Assembly (NCBI GenBank): GCA_030035585.1
Contig: CM057468.1
Coordinates: 54,804,145-54,868,144 of the forward strand
Direction: 5' to 3'
Length of the DNA stretch: 64,000 nucleotides
Source of the DNA: Dugong dugon
Lineage: Eukaryota; Chordata; Mammalia; Sirenia; Dugongidae
The position numbers and the translations under genes are program-made. Each line of letters starts with the position of its first letter. The stretch's first letter is position 1. The notes under the pieces were generated by a model, which saw only the letters and a list, made by a program, of their open reading frames with translations, ran no database searches and had not been told where the DNA came from. Of the stretch, positions 11,191 through 24,865 are shown piece after piece.

Positions 11191-11754
11191 ATGAGGTAGA
11201 TGTTTTCTTCTTCAGCAGATTGCTTACTCCTTATGCAGCCACTGGAAATCCACTATGGCTGCAACTTCTCTCTGCTGAGCCTCTTTGTTCCTCCAGTCGT
11301 TCCTATTAGATACACCCTACTATGTATGGCACATACTGGGCACTCTTTCTTGTGTAGCCTGCATCTGATCTGGTCCATGGGAAAGAGGAAACTCATGCAT
11401 ATTTTTCTCCAATGAACTCTGGGAATTAAGGCTGACCCAGAAGCAGCCATCTCTCCAACAAGCCTGATAACAGTTAGCTAGCTTGTTTCTCAGGTTGGAC
11501 AGCAGTTCACTATGTCTTTAAAACATAGGGCTGGGCAGAAACTCTCAGAGGGAAAGGTAACTTTGGCACCAAGTTTCTTGTGGAGCCATGTGGATGTGCC
11601 ACAAATCCTTTTGTTTGTTTTCAGCTCAATGATGCTCTTAAAATTATATATACATGCATACATATATATATACACACAAACATATGTATAATTGTAAATG
11701 TAATGAGTTGAAAACGTACTGTATGTATTACCACGTACATGTACACACACATAT

Positions 11755-11957
11755 ATGTTGTTGTGTGCCATCAAATCAATTCCACTCATAGTGTCCCTAT
11801 AGGATAGAGCAGAAGTGCTCCACTGGGTTTCCTAGACTGTAGATCTTTATGGGAGAAAATTGCCAGGTCTATTTTCCCTTGGAGCTGCTGGTGGGTTTGA
11901 ACCATCGACCTTTCAGTTACCAGCCGAGTGCTGAATCATTGTGCCATCAGGGCTCCA
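11755..11957 (-). mobile_element. AfroSINE, long form
   Basis: Minus-strand copy with the 'ctgtagatctttatgggaga' block retained and the head at 'gccatcagggctcc'. An AT/CA-rich simple stretch (about 11640-11755) abuts it. Confidence 0.87.
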
Positions 11958-12239
11958 TACGGGTATATGTATACACACACATTTTTTTTTTTTCCAACAT
12001 TTTAGTTGATTTTTTTTCCTGGAGAATAGTCTGGGCATATGGTGCTGCTAGAAATGAAAGCTTAGACCTCTTATATCTTTATTTCACTTCCTCTGCAAAG
12101 TCATTATTCCTCACTAATTTCAATGTTCTTAGTGGGTGGCTCCATTACAAACTAACATCATCACACCCTTCTGGCAATGAGTCAGCTAGTAGGGGATTAA
12201 AAGGAGAATTATTCTTCTATCTGCTTATCACCTAGGTTT

Positions 12240-13085
12240 TAAAGTAGGTATTTTCATCTCCTGACTTCAAAAAAATAGACAAAAACAAACAAAACGTTTC
12301 TATATTTAACCAGCATAGTGTTAGCTGTGCTAGTATTAATTTTTATCTTTCTTTTTAAATATTTTTTAAGTATTGTCAATATTTCAGCAGAGGAGATGAT
12401 TGGCCCTCCCTCGATATCAGATCTGGTTTGCTGTTTCCCATTACTGTTCTAACCTTTCACTGTTATAATACCAAGGGTCTGCTTTGACGCCATTGACACA
12501 GCATAAAACTTTAGCACATGGGTGGTGACCAGGCTATAAGGCTTCACCAAATTCCAGGTTCTTTCTCCTATAGAAGATTGTCTGTTTCTTATTTAAGTTA
12601 ACACCACCTGTCTTTCTGGCTGTGAATGTTGTCAATTTTGGGATTGACTTCCTCTGAGGTAAAAATCTGCAAACCAGCTTTCTGAAAGATGTTGGCCACA
12701 CTTAAGAGAGTTAAAATTTGACAATGGCCAAAATTAAGTCACTGCCTGTCAGTGTTCCCAGCCTCACATGGAAGACAAAAAGAGTACATTTGATAATGTC
12801 CAGTCTTAGGACTCCAGCCCTGGTCCAAATGTGCAGGTCCCTGAGGAACCCTGTACACTGTGCCAGGGTGAGAGAGGAGACCACCTGCTACTCTGCCACT
12901 CTTGTGTGGGTAGGGTGGTAGGATGGAGCTTTACTACCAGCTTTTTCCTGAAAATCTCACTTTTGCATCTGTTTCTTTGTCTAATTAAATTACAAGTTGT
13001 GCCTTGATATCTTATCTATTGAACAATTTGTAAATTTGGGAGACCAAGTTTTAAGGAAGAGGAGAGGGCACCGGATTCGGTCACT
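12240..13085. other. Unannotated stretch
   Basis: No gene, tandem repeat or nameable transposon is seen. The open frame at 12718-12921 has no recognisable domain. Confidence 0.4.
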
Positions 13086-13089
13086 ATCT

Positions 13090-13286
13090 AAACCAAAAAT
13101 CAAACCCAATTCCGACTCATAGCAACTCTATAGGACAGAGTAGAACTGCCCCACAGAGTTTCTAAGTCTGTAATCTTTATGGAAGCAGAATGCCACATCT
13201 TTCTTCCCACGGAGCTGCTGATGGGTTTGAACTGCCCAACTTTCAGTTAGCTGAGCACTTAACCACTGCACCACCAGGGCTCCTTG
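13090..13286 (-). mobile_element. AfroSINE, long form
   Basis: Minus-strand copy from 'aaaccaaaaatcaaacccaa' to the head 'accaccagggctcct'. Confidence 0.87.
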
Positions 13287-13429
13287 TTCACTATGTAGAA
13301 GGCTGAGATTCTGTGTGAAAAGATTTCCAATCACACAAAGTCACAGATCAGATTCCTTTCAGTCCCTGATATTCAGTTGCTCTCTAGTCTCAGCCTGTAC
13401 TTTGTGCATCAGTGTGTGTGGCCACCAGT

Positions 13430-13478
13430 TAGGAAGGAAGGAAAGGAGGGAAGAGGGAAGGGAGGAAGAAAGGAAATG
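13430..13478 (+). repeat. GGAA/GGGA-rich simple repeat
   Basis: Purine-only run of GGAAG- and GGGAA-type units, imperfect. Confidence 0.8.
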
Positions 13479-13721
13479 ATTTCCTAATGTTTTCAGCTAT
13501 TCCTGTTTAATCAACAAGTATATATTGATTACTTACAAAGAAGTCATGTAAAGGCCATACTTCTGTAGAATTCAGTTGTCCTTAGCCTGAAGTATTTTTT
13601 TCAGTTGTACCCACTTTACCCATCCATCCAAATAAAACAGCAATCTTGGTTATCATTCATGACTAGATGGTGAAAATTGTATTTTGTTGTTGATTGTTTA
13701 GTGATCTTAAAGCTTGAGGGG

Positions 13722-14228
13722 TATCTTAGGCATTCAGTGCTGCTATAACAGATATACCACAAGTGGGTGGCTTCAACAAAGATAAGTTTATTTTATCATG
13801 TAAAGTAGGCTAAAAGTCCAAATTCAGCTCCAGGGGAAGTCTTTCTCTCTCTGTTGGCTCTGGAGAAATGTCCTTTGCATCAATCTTCCCCTGGGCTAGG
13901 AGCTTCTCTGCGCAGGAACCCCAGATCCAAAGGACGTGCTCTGCTCCTGGCACTGCTTTATTGGTGGTATAAGGTCCCCCTGACTCTCTACTCGATTCTG
14001 TCTTTTATATCCCAAAAGAAACTGGTTCAAGACGCAATCCAATCTTGTAGATTGAGTCCTGCCTCATTAACATAACTGCCGCCTATCGCCCCTCATAGAG
14101 GCAGCATTTACAACACGTAGGAAAATCACATCAGATGACAAAATGGTGGACTATCACACAATACTGGGAATCATGGCCTAGCCAAATTGATACACATATT
14201 TTTTGGGGACACAGTTCTGTCCATGGCA
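13722..14228 (-). mobile_element. Solo LTR, MaLR-like family, inverted
   Basis: Reverse-complement member of the same LTR family, about 507 bp. The LTR start is at 14228 (ccatggacagaactgtgtcccc on the minus strand) and its end at 13722. The target duplication is not clear. Confidence 0.75.
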
Positions 14229-14370
14229 GGGTTTAGCAATTGGTAGGTCCTAAATTAAGTTTGAATTCAAGATCCAGCTCCATTGCTTCCTCTGGTTATG
14301 CTGTCTGTTATAATTTACCCTAAATGCTCTACTTTAGGGTGAGTACAAATTATCTCTAACACCTTAACAA

Positions 14371-14586
14371 AAAAAATACTGTCAAGTCTATTTTGACTCA
14401 ATGGCAAACCCATATGTGTCAGAGGAGAACGGTGTTCAATAGAGTTTTCAATGGCTTATTTTTCAGAAATAGAGCACCAGGCCTTTCTTCCAAGGTGTCT
14501 CTCGGGAGACTTGAACCTCCAACTTAGCTAACTTAGTTCAGTTAGCAGCTGGACTCATTAAAAGTTTGCACTACCCAGGAACCATT
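14371..14586 (-). mobile_element. AfroSINE, second subfamily
   Basis: Body differs from the main form: it carries the 'accaggcctttcttccaaggtg' block and the head 'acccaggaacc'. A truncated tail-like fragment (GTTGTTGTTGTGTGCCATTG) follows at 14596-14635. Confidence 0.75.
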
Positions 14587-14639
14587 AATACCTTGTTGTT
14601 GTTGTGTGCCATTGAATTGATTTTGACTGGGGGAGTTAA

Positions 14640-16545
14640 TTAGTCAATGAGTGCCTTATTCTAAATCACTGTCTTAGAGTTAGTGAATAGTATATCATTA
14701 CTAGTGACACTGAAATTGGTAATATTTAGGTTATGAGATTAATTGGGAATGGTAAAACAGGATCCATCTGTCTGACCTGAATCGATATAAGGAAGAAGAC
14801 ACCAGCTAGCCCAGCAGTATGTGCAAATGAACAGAACTCTAGGTCTGCACTCAGGGTCTACAGATTTCCTTCCCCCGGGGATCAGGATCAGACTACAGGA
14901 TCTGACTTCAACTCCCCTTTGGAGTAGGCACATCAATGCTGGGGCTACAGGAGTTTCCCGTGAGGGATTCGTTCAAAGCTCTAGAGAGATTGCAACTACT
15001 GGTTAATAAATCCCTTTACATTTGCCAGAAAGGGGTCTGAAATTTCTTTCAGTGTAACAACTATCTAAGTAGAAGTGAGGTCCAGGGGTGGGGACTATTT
15101 CCTCCCCACACCTCTAACCCTCAGAGGTTACCATTATTCACCAAAGAGAACTTGACATTTACTGACTAGCCAGACTAACTGATTTGCTACACTTCAGTTT
15201 TATATTTATGCATCTTTCTGTCTGCTTCCCTGGTATCAGAAACTCTCTGAGAGCCAGGCTCCAGAGTACACTGACCCGCTGTGGTATCACGATTCTGAAT
15301 TGACACGACACATCGTGAACCTTCAAAAAAAAAAAGAAGTAGGTTCTTTTGAATTCTACAAGTGACTGATAATAATTTTCTGTAAAAAATAAAAAACAAA
15401 ACAAAATGAACGAAATACATTACTCTTTCTCCTTTCTAAGGTCATGTCCCCTTTGGGTGTGTCTTTCCTGTATATCCAGTTCTTTCCTACCAGCACTATC
15501 TTCAGACCAAAAGATAATTATTACATGCACATATTCACATGTAAAATGATGACACATTTGTTTGGTGTTTTAGAAAACAAAAAACTCCCCAAAACCCATT
15601 GGGAATTATCTAGACATGAATTATATTACAGCTAATGCATCCATTATGTGTGTTTTTCATCCACAAACCCCGTATTACTATTTTCTGTGAATAGGCGCCC
15701 TCTTTAACCATTGGGTATTCTTTCCCTGAAATCTTGCTGTGCTTTGTGGCAAATATGTAAAAAATCTTTTGTTCGGAAAAAAGCCACCCATTGAGTAGGA
15801 GTGTGAATTCAAATGTTAAGGTCTCTGTGGAATTCCACAGTTGTTCAGCTTAGTAAGATATGTGTGACATCACACTTTTGTTAAATATCTTAGGAGGAAA
15901 AGGAGAGGCCAACGCTTGCTGTGTGACTGCCTCTAGGTCTTGAATGAACCTTTGTTTGCTTTGTATCTAAGTTCTCTCTCTCTTCTCCAACACCAACCAA
16001 GGCAAAGAAGCATTTTCCAGCATATTAAACTTATTTTATATAAAAAAGAGGCTGATTAATCCAGTTCTGAGTGTAAACCATTGACCTTTTCACCATTTGA
16101 ACAGCCCCTTCTTAAAGATTTCCCTCTCCTTCAATGTGTTTCTTCTAAAACACTATTGAGGCATATGTCAACTTTATTTTTAAACAGAGGGCTGTAGATT
16201 TCTGGGGTTTTTTTTTTTGTTTGTTTGTTTTGCTATCATAGCTATCTATTTTAGTAACTAATTTTTCTTTATCACTGGAAAAAATATGTGCAAAAGTTTA
16301 CTTGGAAATTTTAAAATATCAAGTAAATAGACATTCTAAACATTTTGGGTAGCTTGCTTAATTTCAAAGTTGATTTTCCTGGTAACATTATAATATCTTT
16401 TTTGGACTTCTCAAGAATGCCTATTTCTAGGTAGTAACTTTTATTTTATTAAAATACATTATTGGATTAATTTATTAAAACAATATAACTGTGTTCTTGC
16501 ATACTCCCCATTTTGATCTAATTATTTTTGTGCTGGTCTTATTTC
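14640..16545. other. Unannotated stretch
   Basis: No gene or confident repeat is seen. Poly-A at 15326 and T-rich runs near 16210 may be tails of undetected old elements. Confidence 0.4.
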
Positions 16546-16546
16546 T

Positions 16547-16745
16547 AAATGGTGCAGTGGTTAAGCATTTACTGCTAACTGAAAGGTTGGTGGTTCAAAC
16601 CCCCTAGCTGCTCTTCAGGAGGAAGATGTGGCAGTCTGTTTCCATCAAGATTACAGCCTTGGAAAAACCCTCTGGGTAGATCTCCTCAGTCCTACAGGGT
16701 TGCTATAAATTAGAACCAACTCGACGGCAATAGGTTTGGTTTTTT
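16547..16745 (+). mobile_element. AfroSINE, long form
   Basis: Head 'gtgcagtggttaagcattta', body 'ggaagatgtggcagtctgtttcc', T/G-rich tail at 16730-16745. Confidence 0.85.
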
Positions 16746-18259
16746 AGTTTGTTTTGTTTCTAAATACTATGGAGAATATATCATAGGTTTTAAAAATTAG
16801 ATACACCTAAAGTTCTAAGATTTTTTTTAGGTAGTATTTCTTATTTTTCAATGTTCAAATTTTATTCTATTTTTTTGCTGAACATTTTATTGTAGTTTGG
16901 GTGAAAGTTTACAGAGTAAATTAGTTTCCCATTTAACAATTTATGTACATTTTGTTTCATAACATTAGTTGCAATCCCCTCGGTTGACAGCACTCTATCC
17001 ACTTCCTTCCTGAGTTCCTCGTTTCCATTTACCCATCTTTCCTGCCTCGTCCTGCCTTCTGAACTTTGTTTTTGAGCAAATGTTTTCCTTTTGGTCTCGT
17101 ATGGTTGATAGCTCTGAGAAGTACGTTCCTCATGGCTGTTATTGTTCACTTTATAAGTCTGTCTATTGTTTGGCTGAAAGGTGATCTCTGTGAGTGGGTT
17201 CAGTTTGAAGGGTGTCTAAGGGCCATAGGCTCAGGCATTCTGCCAGTCTCTACCAAATCAGTAAGTCTGGTCTTTTTTATGAATTTGAATTTTGTTTTAC
17301 ATTTTTCTCCCACTCTGGCCAGGAGCTTCTACTGTGGTCCTGATCAGGGTGGTCTGTAGTGGCAGTGGGCACCACCTACTTCTTCTGATCCCAGGCAAAG
17401 GAGGCTGTGGTTCAAGTGGTGCATTAGTCCTTTGGACTACTTGTTCCCTTGAGACTTTGATTCTCTTCATTCTTCTTTGTTTCGGATAGGAAGAGACAAA
17501 TAGTTGTATCTTAGATGGCTGTTCACAGACATTTAAGACCCTAGTTGCTACTCACCAAAGTAGGATGTAGAACACTGTCTTTATGGACTATGTTATGCCA
17601 ATTAACTTAGATGTCTGCAGAGACAATGGTCCTAAGCCCCCAAGACCAGTGATTCAGTCCCTAGAGATGTTTGGCTATGCCTAAGAAGTTTTCATAACTG
17701 TATCCCTTGTGTGCTCTGCTATATACATGGATATATTTACAGCACATAAAAATACATATGTAGAAATATCCTCTGCCTAACCTACAGATGCTCATGAGTG
17801 TACTCTCATATGCCATTCCACATCTATTTAGCATACATATCTACCAATGTATCCACTCATAGATTATTGTTTGTTATTACTGTTATTGCAGGATGGTGTA
17901 TGTAATAGTATTCACATTGTTGCCTTTTACTCTTGCGTACCTCTCACTGTCTTCCTTTGCCTTGGTTATATTGTGCTGACTTCCCCCATATTGTGTATTG
18001 TCTTTCCCTGCACCCAGGTTAGTATGTGTCTACTATCTAGTTAGTGGTTTTCCTTCCCTCCCCCTTTCATCCCTGCTAACCACAAAGAATGTTTCTTTCT
18101 GTGAGTAAACCTTTTCTTGACTTTTTATGACAGTCGTCTCATACAGTATTTGTCCTTTTGTGATTGACTTATTTCATTCAGCGTAACGTCCTCCAGGTTC
18201 ACCCATGCTGTGAGATGTTTCAAAGATTCATCATTATTTTTTAATGTGGTGTAGTATTC

Positions 18260-21200
18260 CATTGTATGTATGTATCACAGTTGGTTTCTCAATTCATTCA
18301 TTGATGAATAGGTTGTTTCCATCTTTTTGCTACTGTGAATAATGCTGCAACGAACATGGGTGCATATATTTATTAATGTGATGGCTCTTATTTCTTTAGG
18401 ATATATACCTAGTAGTGGGATTGCTGGATCACATGGTATTTTTATTTCTAACTTTTTGAGGAAGTGCCATACTGTTTTCCACAATGGTTGTACCATTTTA
18501 CATCCCCACCAGCAGTGTATGAGAGTTCCAATCTCCCCACACCCTCGTCAGCACTTGTTTTCTGTTTTTTTGATCATTGCCTTTATTGCCAGGGTGAGGT
18601 GATACATCATTGTTGTTTTGATTTGCATCTCTCTAATGGCTGACGATCAAGAGCCTCTCTTCATGTATTTGTTGGCCGCTTGAATATCTTCTTTGTTGAA
18701 GTGTCTGTTCATATCCTTTGCCTATTGTTAAATTGGATTGTTCGTCTTTTTGTTGTTAAGGTGTTGAAGTTTTCTATAAATTTTAGAGATTAGTCCCTTG
18801 TCTTATATATCATTGCCAATTTTTTTCCCCCGGTCTGTAAATTCTCTTTTTACTCTTTTGGAGAAGTCCTTTGATGTGCATAAGTGTTTAATTTTTAAGA
18901 GATCCCAGTCGTCTAGTTTATCTTCTGCTGTTTGTGCATTTTTAGTTATGTTTGGTAGTCTATTTATGCCATGAACTAGGGCTCTTATTTTTTCTTCCAT
19001 GATGTTTATAGTTTCAGGTTGTATGCACCTTGAGTTAGTTTTTTGTTTATGGGGTGAGGTATGGATTCAGTTTCATTTTTCTGAAAATGGTATTCAGTTT
19101 TGCCAACACCATTTATTAAAGAGACTATCTCTTCCCCATTTAATGGTTTTTGGCCCTTTGTTGAAGATCAGCTGTTGGTAGGTAGATGAATTTACTTCTG
19201 GGTTCTCAGTTATGTTCCATTGGCCTGTGTGTCTGTTGTACCAGTACCAGGCTGTTTTGACTACCTGGCTGTATTGCGTAGGTTATGAGATTAGGAAGCA
19301 TGAGGCCTCTCACTTTGTTCTTCTTCGGTAGAGTTTTGCTTATCTGGGCCTTTTTCCTTTCCATATAAAGTTGGTGACTAGTTTTTCCGTCTTGTCAAAG
19401 AACGTTGATGGAATCTGGATCAGGGTTGCATTATATCTGTAGATCACTTTGGGTAGTATTGACATTTTCTCAATATTAAGTCTTCCTATCCATGAGTATA
19501 GTATGTTTTTCCATTTATGTAAGTCTGTTTCAGTTTCTTGCTGTAGTGTTTTGTAGTTTTCTTTGTATAAGTCTTTTACATTCCCGGTTAGGTTTATTCC
19601 TAAGTATTGTATCTTTTGGGGGGCTATTGTAAATGGTATTGTTTTCCTGATTTCCTTTTCAGAGTTCTCTTTCTTAGTGTAGAGGAATTTGACTGATTTT
19701 TGTACGTTGATTTTGTACTCTGCCACTTTGCTGAATCCTTCTATTAGTTCCAGTAGCTTTCCTGTAGAATCTCTGAGATTTTCTATGTATATGATCATAT
19801 GGTCTGCAAATAGGGATAGTTTTACTTCTTTCTTACCAATTTGGATCCTTTTATTTCCCTTTCTTACCTTATTGCTCTGGCTACGACTTCTAGTACAATG
19901 TTGAATAGGAGTGGTGATAAGGAGAATTCTTGTCTGATTCTCTTTCTCAAGGGGAATTCTCTGAGTCTCTCTCTGTTGAGAATAATGTTGGCTGTTGGTT
20001 TTGTATACATGCCCGTAATTATGTTGAGAAATTTCTCTTCTATTCCTATTTTGCTGAGAGTTTTTTTCAGAAAAGATGTTGGATTTTATCAAATGCTTTT
20101 TCTGTATCGACTGATATGATCAGGTGGTTCTTTTCCTTTGTTTTATTTATGTGGTGGATTACAGCGATTGATTTTCTAATGTTGAACCATCTTTGCACAC
20201 CTGGTATGAATCTCACCTGGTCTTGATGCCTTATTTTTTGGGTATGTTGTTGGATTCTATTGTCTAGGATTTTGTCGAAAATTTTCACGTCTATATTCAT
20301 GAGGGATATTGGTCTATAATTTTCCTTTTTAGCAGTGTCTTTGCCTGGCTTTGGTATCAGGGTTATGCTCACTTCACAGAATGAATTCAGGAGTATTCCA
20401 TTCTCTTTAATGTTTTGGAATAATTTGAGTAGAATTAGTGTCAGCTCTTCTCTGAATGTTTGGTAGAATTCTCTACTCAAGCTGTCTGAGCCAGGGCTTT
20501 TTTTGTTGTTGGGTTTTTTTTTAATGACGTCTTTAATTTCTTCTTTTGTTATGGGTCTGTTCAAATTTATTACCTCAGTTTGTGTTAGTTTAGGTAGTAT
20601 GTTTCTAGAAATTTTTCCATTTCCTCTAGGTTTTCAAATTTGTTGATGTATAGTTCTTCATAGTATTCTGTTATGATTCTTCGTATTTCAGTTGGTTCTG
20701 TTGTAATGTTAGCCATCTTATTTCTTATTTGTGCTATTTGCATCTTTTTCTTCTATTCCTTTGTCAATTTGGCTGGTGGTTTGTTGATTTTATTAATCCT
20801 TTCAAAGAACTATCTTCTATTCTTGTTGATTCTTTCTGTAGTTTTTCTGTTTTCTATGTCATTTATTTCTGCTCTAATCTTTATTAGTTCCTTTCTTCTG
20901 GTGATGGTGGGCTTTTTTTTTCTGCCCTTTTTCTATTTGTTGGAGTTGTAGGGTTAAGGTACTGATTTTGTTTTTTTCTTCTTTTTTGATGTATGTGTTT
21001 ATTGCTATAAATTGACCTCTGAGCACTGCTTTTGCTGTGTCCTATAGGTTTTGGTATGTTGTGTTTCCCTTCTCATTTGATTCTTGGAGTTCTTTTTATT
21101 TCTTCAATTACCCAGTGATTTTTAAGCAGGATGTTATTCAGTTTCCATGTATTTGATTATTTTTCCTTGTTCTTCCTGTTATTGATTTCTAATTTTATAG

Positions 21201-22100
21201 CATCGTGATTCAATAAGATGCTTTGTATTAGTTAGATGTTTTTGAGTTTATTGAGGATTGCTTTGTGGCCTAACATATGGTCTTTTCTGGAGAATAATCC
21301 ATGTGCACTAGAAAAGAATATTGTCTTGTTGTTGGGTGGAGTGTTCTGTATGTCTATGAGATCAACTTGTCTTATTGTATTGTTTAGATCTTCTGCATCT
21401 TTGTTGAGTTTCTTTCTAGTTATTTGTCCTTTGTCATAAGTGATGTGTTTAAGTTTCCCACTATTATTATATGGAGCTGTCTATTTCTCTTCTCAATTCT
21501 GTTAAAGATTTTTTTTTATGTATTTTGGAGCTTTTTCATTGGGTGTGTAGATATTTATTATGGTTATGTCCTCTTGTTAGGTTGACCCTTTAATCATTGT
21601 TTTATGCTCTTCTTTGTCTTTTATGCTGGTTTTTACTTAAAGTCTATTTTATCAGAGATTAATTTTACCACTTCTGCTCTTTTTTGGTTGCTGTTTGCTT
21701 AATATATTTTTTCCATCCTTTTATTTTTAGCTTATTTTTATATTTGTGTCTAAGGTGTGTCTCTTGTAGGCAGCATGTTGATGGGTTATGTTTTCTTATC
21801 TATTCTGCCAAGGTCTGTCTCTTGACTGGTGCCTTTAATCCATTTACATTCAGTGTAATTATCGTTAGGTATGAATCTGCTGCTGTCTATTTTGTTGTGC
21901 TTTTTTTGTGGTGTTGATGATTTCTTTGTTCCATATACTTTTCTGTGCTGAGTTCTTTTTGTTTATGGATTTTCGTTTCCTTTGTTGCTGTTGATTTTGT
22001 GTTTACTGAGTCTGTGATTTTCTTCTTTTTTATTTTTTTGAGAAGGTTTATTAGTTTTCTTTGTGGTTACTCTGAAATTTGCTTTTATCTGCTTAAGTTT
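18260..22100 (-). pseudogene. L1 ORF2 (endonuclease/reverse transcriptase) remnant
   Basis: Minus-strand fragments of L1 ORF2. 20067-20564 holds the reverse transcriptase N-terminal blocks ('[15 protein letters not shown]', '[12 protein letters not shown]', '[13 protein letters not shown]'). 19340-20092 holds the palm, where the usual catalytic FADD reads 'FADH' (about 19795-19812), so the second aspartate is lost. 18275-18496 holds the C-terminal 'DPAIPLLGIYPK' region. The endonuclease half (about 20600-22100) is present only as shattered frames. Stops and frame changes throughout mean no functional product. Outer limits are estimated from usual ORF2 length. Confidence 0.85.
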
Positions 22101-24282
22101 AAAATAGACTTATATCTTGATATTGCCTTAACTTCCTCTCTATGTGGAAATTCTGTAACTGCCCCATTTAATCCTCCTTTTTATTTTGAAGTTGTTGTCA
22201 TTTACAGATTGATGTCTCTGGTTCCCTCTTTTCAGTCTTGTAGCTTTATTGTATTTTTGAAAATTCTTTATCTGGATTGGTATCTGGGTGTTGTTGTCAT
22301 GTGTCTTAATCTCAGGTTGTTGTCTGAAGTTGTTGTTTCTCTGTATGAAGGGCTCCGGTTATATTTCTTGAAAGGTTGGTCTGGTTTTCACAAATTCCCT
22401 TAATTTCTGTTTATCTGGAACTGTCCTAATTCCACTATTGTATTTGAGAGACAGTTTTACTGGTTATTTAATTCTTGGTTGTCAATCTTTTTTCTTTCAG
22501 GGTTTTATATATGTCACCCCATTGCCTTCTTGCCTGCATGGTTTCTGCCAAGAAATCAGAGTTTAGTCTTATTTGTTCCCCTTTGTAGGTAATATTGCAT
22601 TTTTCCTGAGCTGCTCTTAGAATTCTTTCTTTGTCTTTGGTTTTGGAAGTTTGATTATGATATGTCTTCGTGATTTTCTCTTGGGGGTCTATCCTATATG
22701 GGGTTCAATGGGCTTCTTGGATGGATATCTGCCCATCTTTCATGATATTAGGGAAGTTTTCTGCCAGCAAATCTTTGAAATTTTTTTCTGTGCTTTTGTC
22801 TCTTCCTGTCTCTGAATTCCAGTCATGCGTAAATTATCCCTCTTGATAGTGTCGCACTTAACCCTTAGGCTTTCTTCATTTTGCTTAATTGTTTTTTCTC
22901 TTTGCTCCTCAGATTGGTATCAAGGGATTTGTCCCCTATTTCTCTGGTTCTGTCTTCCATTGATTCAATTCTACTCCTTTGTCCTTCCAATGCATTATAT
23001 ATTTCTTAAATTTTAGTGTTAATCTTCTGGATTTCTAGTTGCTGTTTTTTGTGGTTTCTACCTGTCTATTTATTTTGTCATTTTGTTCTTGTGTTGTTTT
23101 CCTGAATTCTTCTAGAGTTTTGTCTGTGTTTGTCTTGGTTTTGCCTGTGTTCTCCTTGATCTCTTACAGTAGCCTGTATACAAGTCTTTGAATTCCTTAC
23201 CAGGTAGTTCAATTACCATTTCTTCCTCAGGAAGATTTTCTGACTTTTTACTTCAGTCACTTGCTTTAACCATCTTGTCCTGTTTCTTTATATGATTTGA
23301 TATTTTCTGTTGTCTTCAAGGCATTAAGGTGTTATTATAGTTATTTATCGATTGTATATTTGTTTGCTTCATTCTGATTTTTTGTTTTGTTTTGTTATAT
23401 ATGGGCTGGTGGAGCTTGCATGGTCCAATGGTCTCAGGTCTAGTAGCACTGGAGTGTTTGCCAATGTCTTTGGGTGAGCAGGCCAGTAGCTGGTAATGTG
23501 AGTGCAGGTCTCTGTTCATTGGTTGTGCTAGGCAGTTGCAGGAGATCTAGGTGGGCATTGGATGCCACCTGCTGTCTGTCCAGTAGTGCAGGAGTAGGTG
23601 GTTGCACTTGTTGAGTGGGTAGGGCTACAGGTGTAGTGAGTATAGTGGACAAGGGGACATGTAGTTGCCGTCAATTGCAGGGTGGAGGGTGGAGTGTGGA
23701 GGATGGGGTGGTGTTGGGTGGCAAGTGGGCGAGCATGTGGGAATGCGGTGGCTGCCTATCATGGGGTGGGGGTAGGAGGCAGGCGAGTGTGCAAGCATTT
23801 GGTTGCTGTCACTCACTGGGTGAGAGGGGGTGGGTGACAGGCATGCAAGTCCATGGGCAAGCAGTTGCCACCACTTGGCTAGCAACATTGTGATGCAGTG
23901 GATTGCCGCCACCCAGATTGTTCAGCAGGCAGGAGGGGTGGGGTGGACTGCTGGCACCATACCAGAGAGGCCTACACACCACTCAGTGGTGTTGGCAGGC
24001 AGGATGGTCAGGGAAAGTGGCCTGCCACTTTTCAGTGGGTTTGTTGGTTGGGCAATGGAGGTGGAGAAGTAGGGGGGCATTCAGAGCTGGGTGGCGGGAA
24101 AAGAGGTGGGCTGGTACCTTGGTCCCCAGCTGTCAGAGCTGGAGGGTGGTGGGGTTGTTGTGCTGCTAATCACCAGGATGGTGGGGGAAGGGGAGCATGC
24201 TCCTCTGGTCACCGTGTGAGAATACCTGTGCTCTTCCCATTGGCTGCAGCCAGCAATCGAACCTTATTTCACTCCATGTGTC

Positions 24283-24865
24283 TTCAGTTGTGTTCTCTAG
24301 AGAAGCAAAACCAGTAAAGCGTTTAAATATACATATATAGAGAGATTTATATCAAGGAAACTCTCACACGATTGTAGAGCCTAGAACATCCCAAGTCAGT
24401 GGATCAGGGCAGAGGCCTCTCCCAAGTAATGGAGCTACAGAAGCTGGTGAGCCCAAGATCGGAGAGCAGGGCTGTGAAGGTTGAGGAATTCCAAAATTGG
24501 CAGGCAAGACCACAAGGTTTCTCCTGATTCACATAGCTGCAGGTGCTGGTGAACCCAAGATCGGCAGGTCAGAGAGCAAGGCTCCACTCACAGGCTGTGA
24601 AGATAGCCGAATCCCAAGTTTGGTAGATAAGCTGACAGCTCAAGTCCCAAGAACCGGAAATGAGATGACAGGAGGCAGCTGCAGGATGCATAGTGAGCAA
24701 AAAGCCAGAAAGTCTGATTATATTCAGATACAGGCTACACCCCAAAGGAAATTCCCTTTCATCTGATTGGCTACTCACAGTATATTCAATCATGAGAGTG
24801 ATCACATTTAAACACTGAGAATCATGGCCCAGCCAAGTTGACACACAATCTTAACCATCACACCA
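24283..24865 (+). mobile_element. Unclassified interspersed repeat inside the L1 5' region
   Basis: About 580 bp between 'gttgtgttctctagagaagcaaaacc' and 'ggcccagccaagttgacacac...taaccatcaca'. I recognise this pattern as shared with other placental genomes but cannot name the family. It interrupts the L1 5' part and is therefore younger than the L1. No clear target duplication. Confidence 0.6.

Noticed and set aside
19689-22403. Plus-strand open frames with hydrophobic, membrane-like translations
   Set aside because: They are the antisense of L1 ORF2; the minus strand carries the recognisable reverse transcriptase.
23615-24317. Overlapping G/C-rich open frames on both strands
   Set aside because: They lie in the L1 5' region, have low-complexity Trp/Gly/His-rich translations and no domain.
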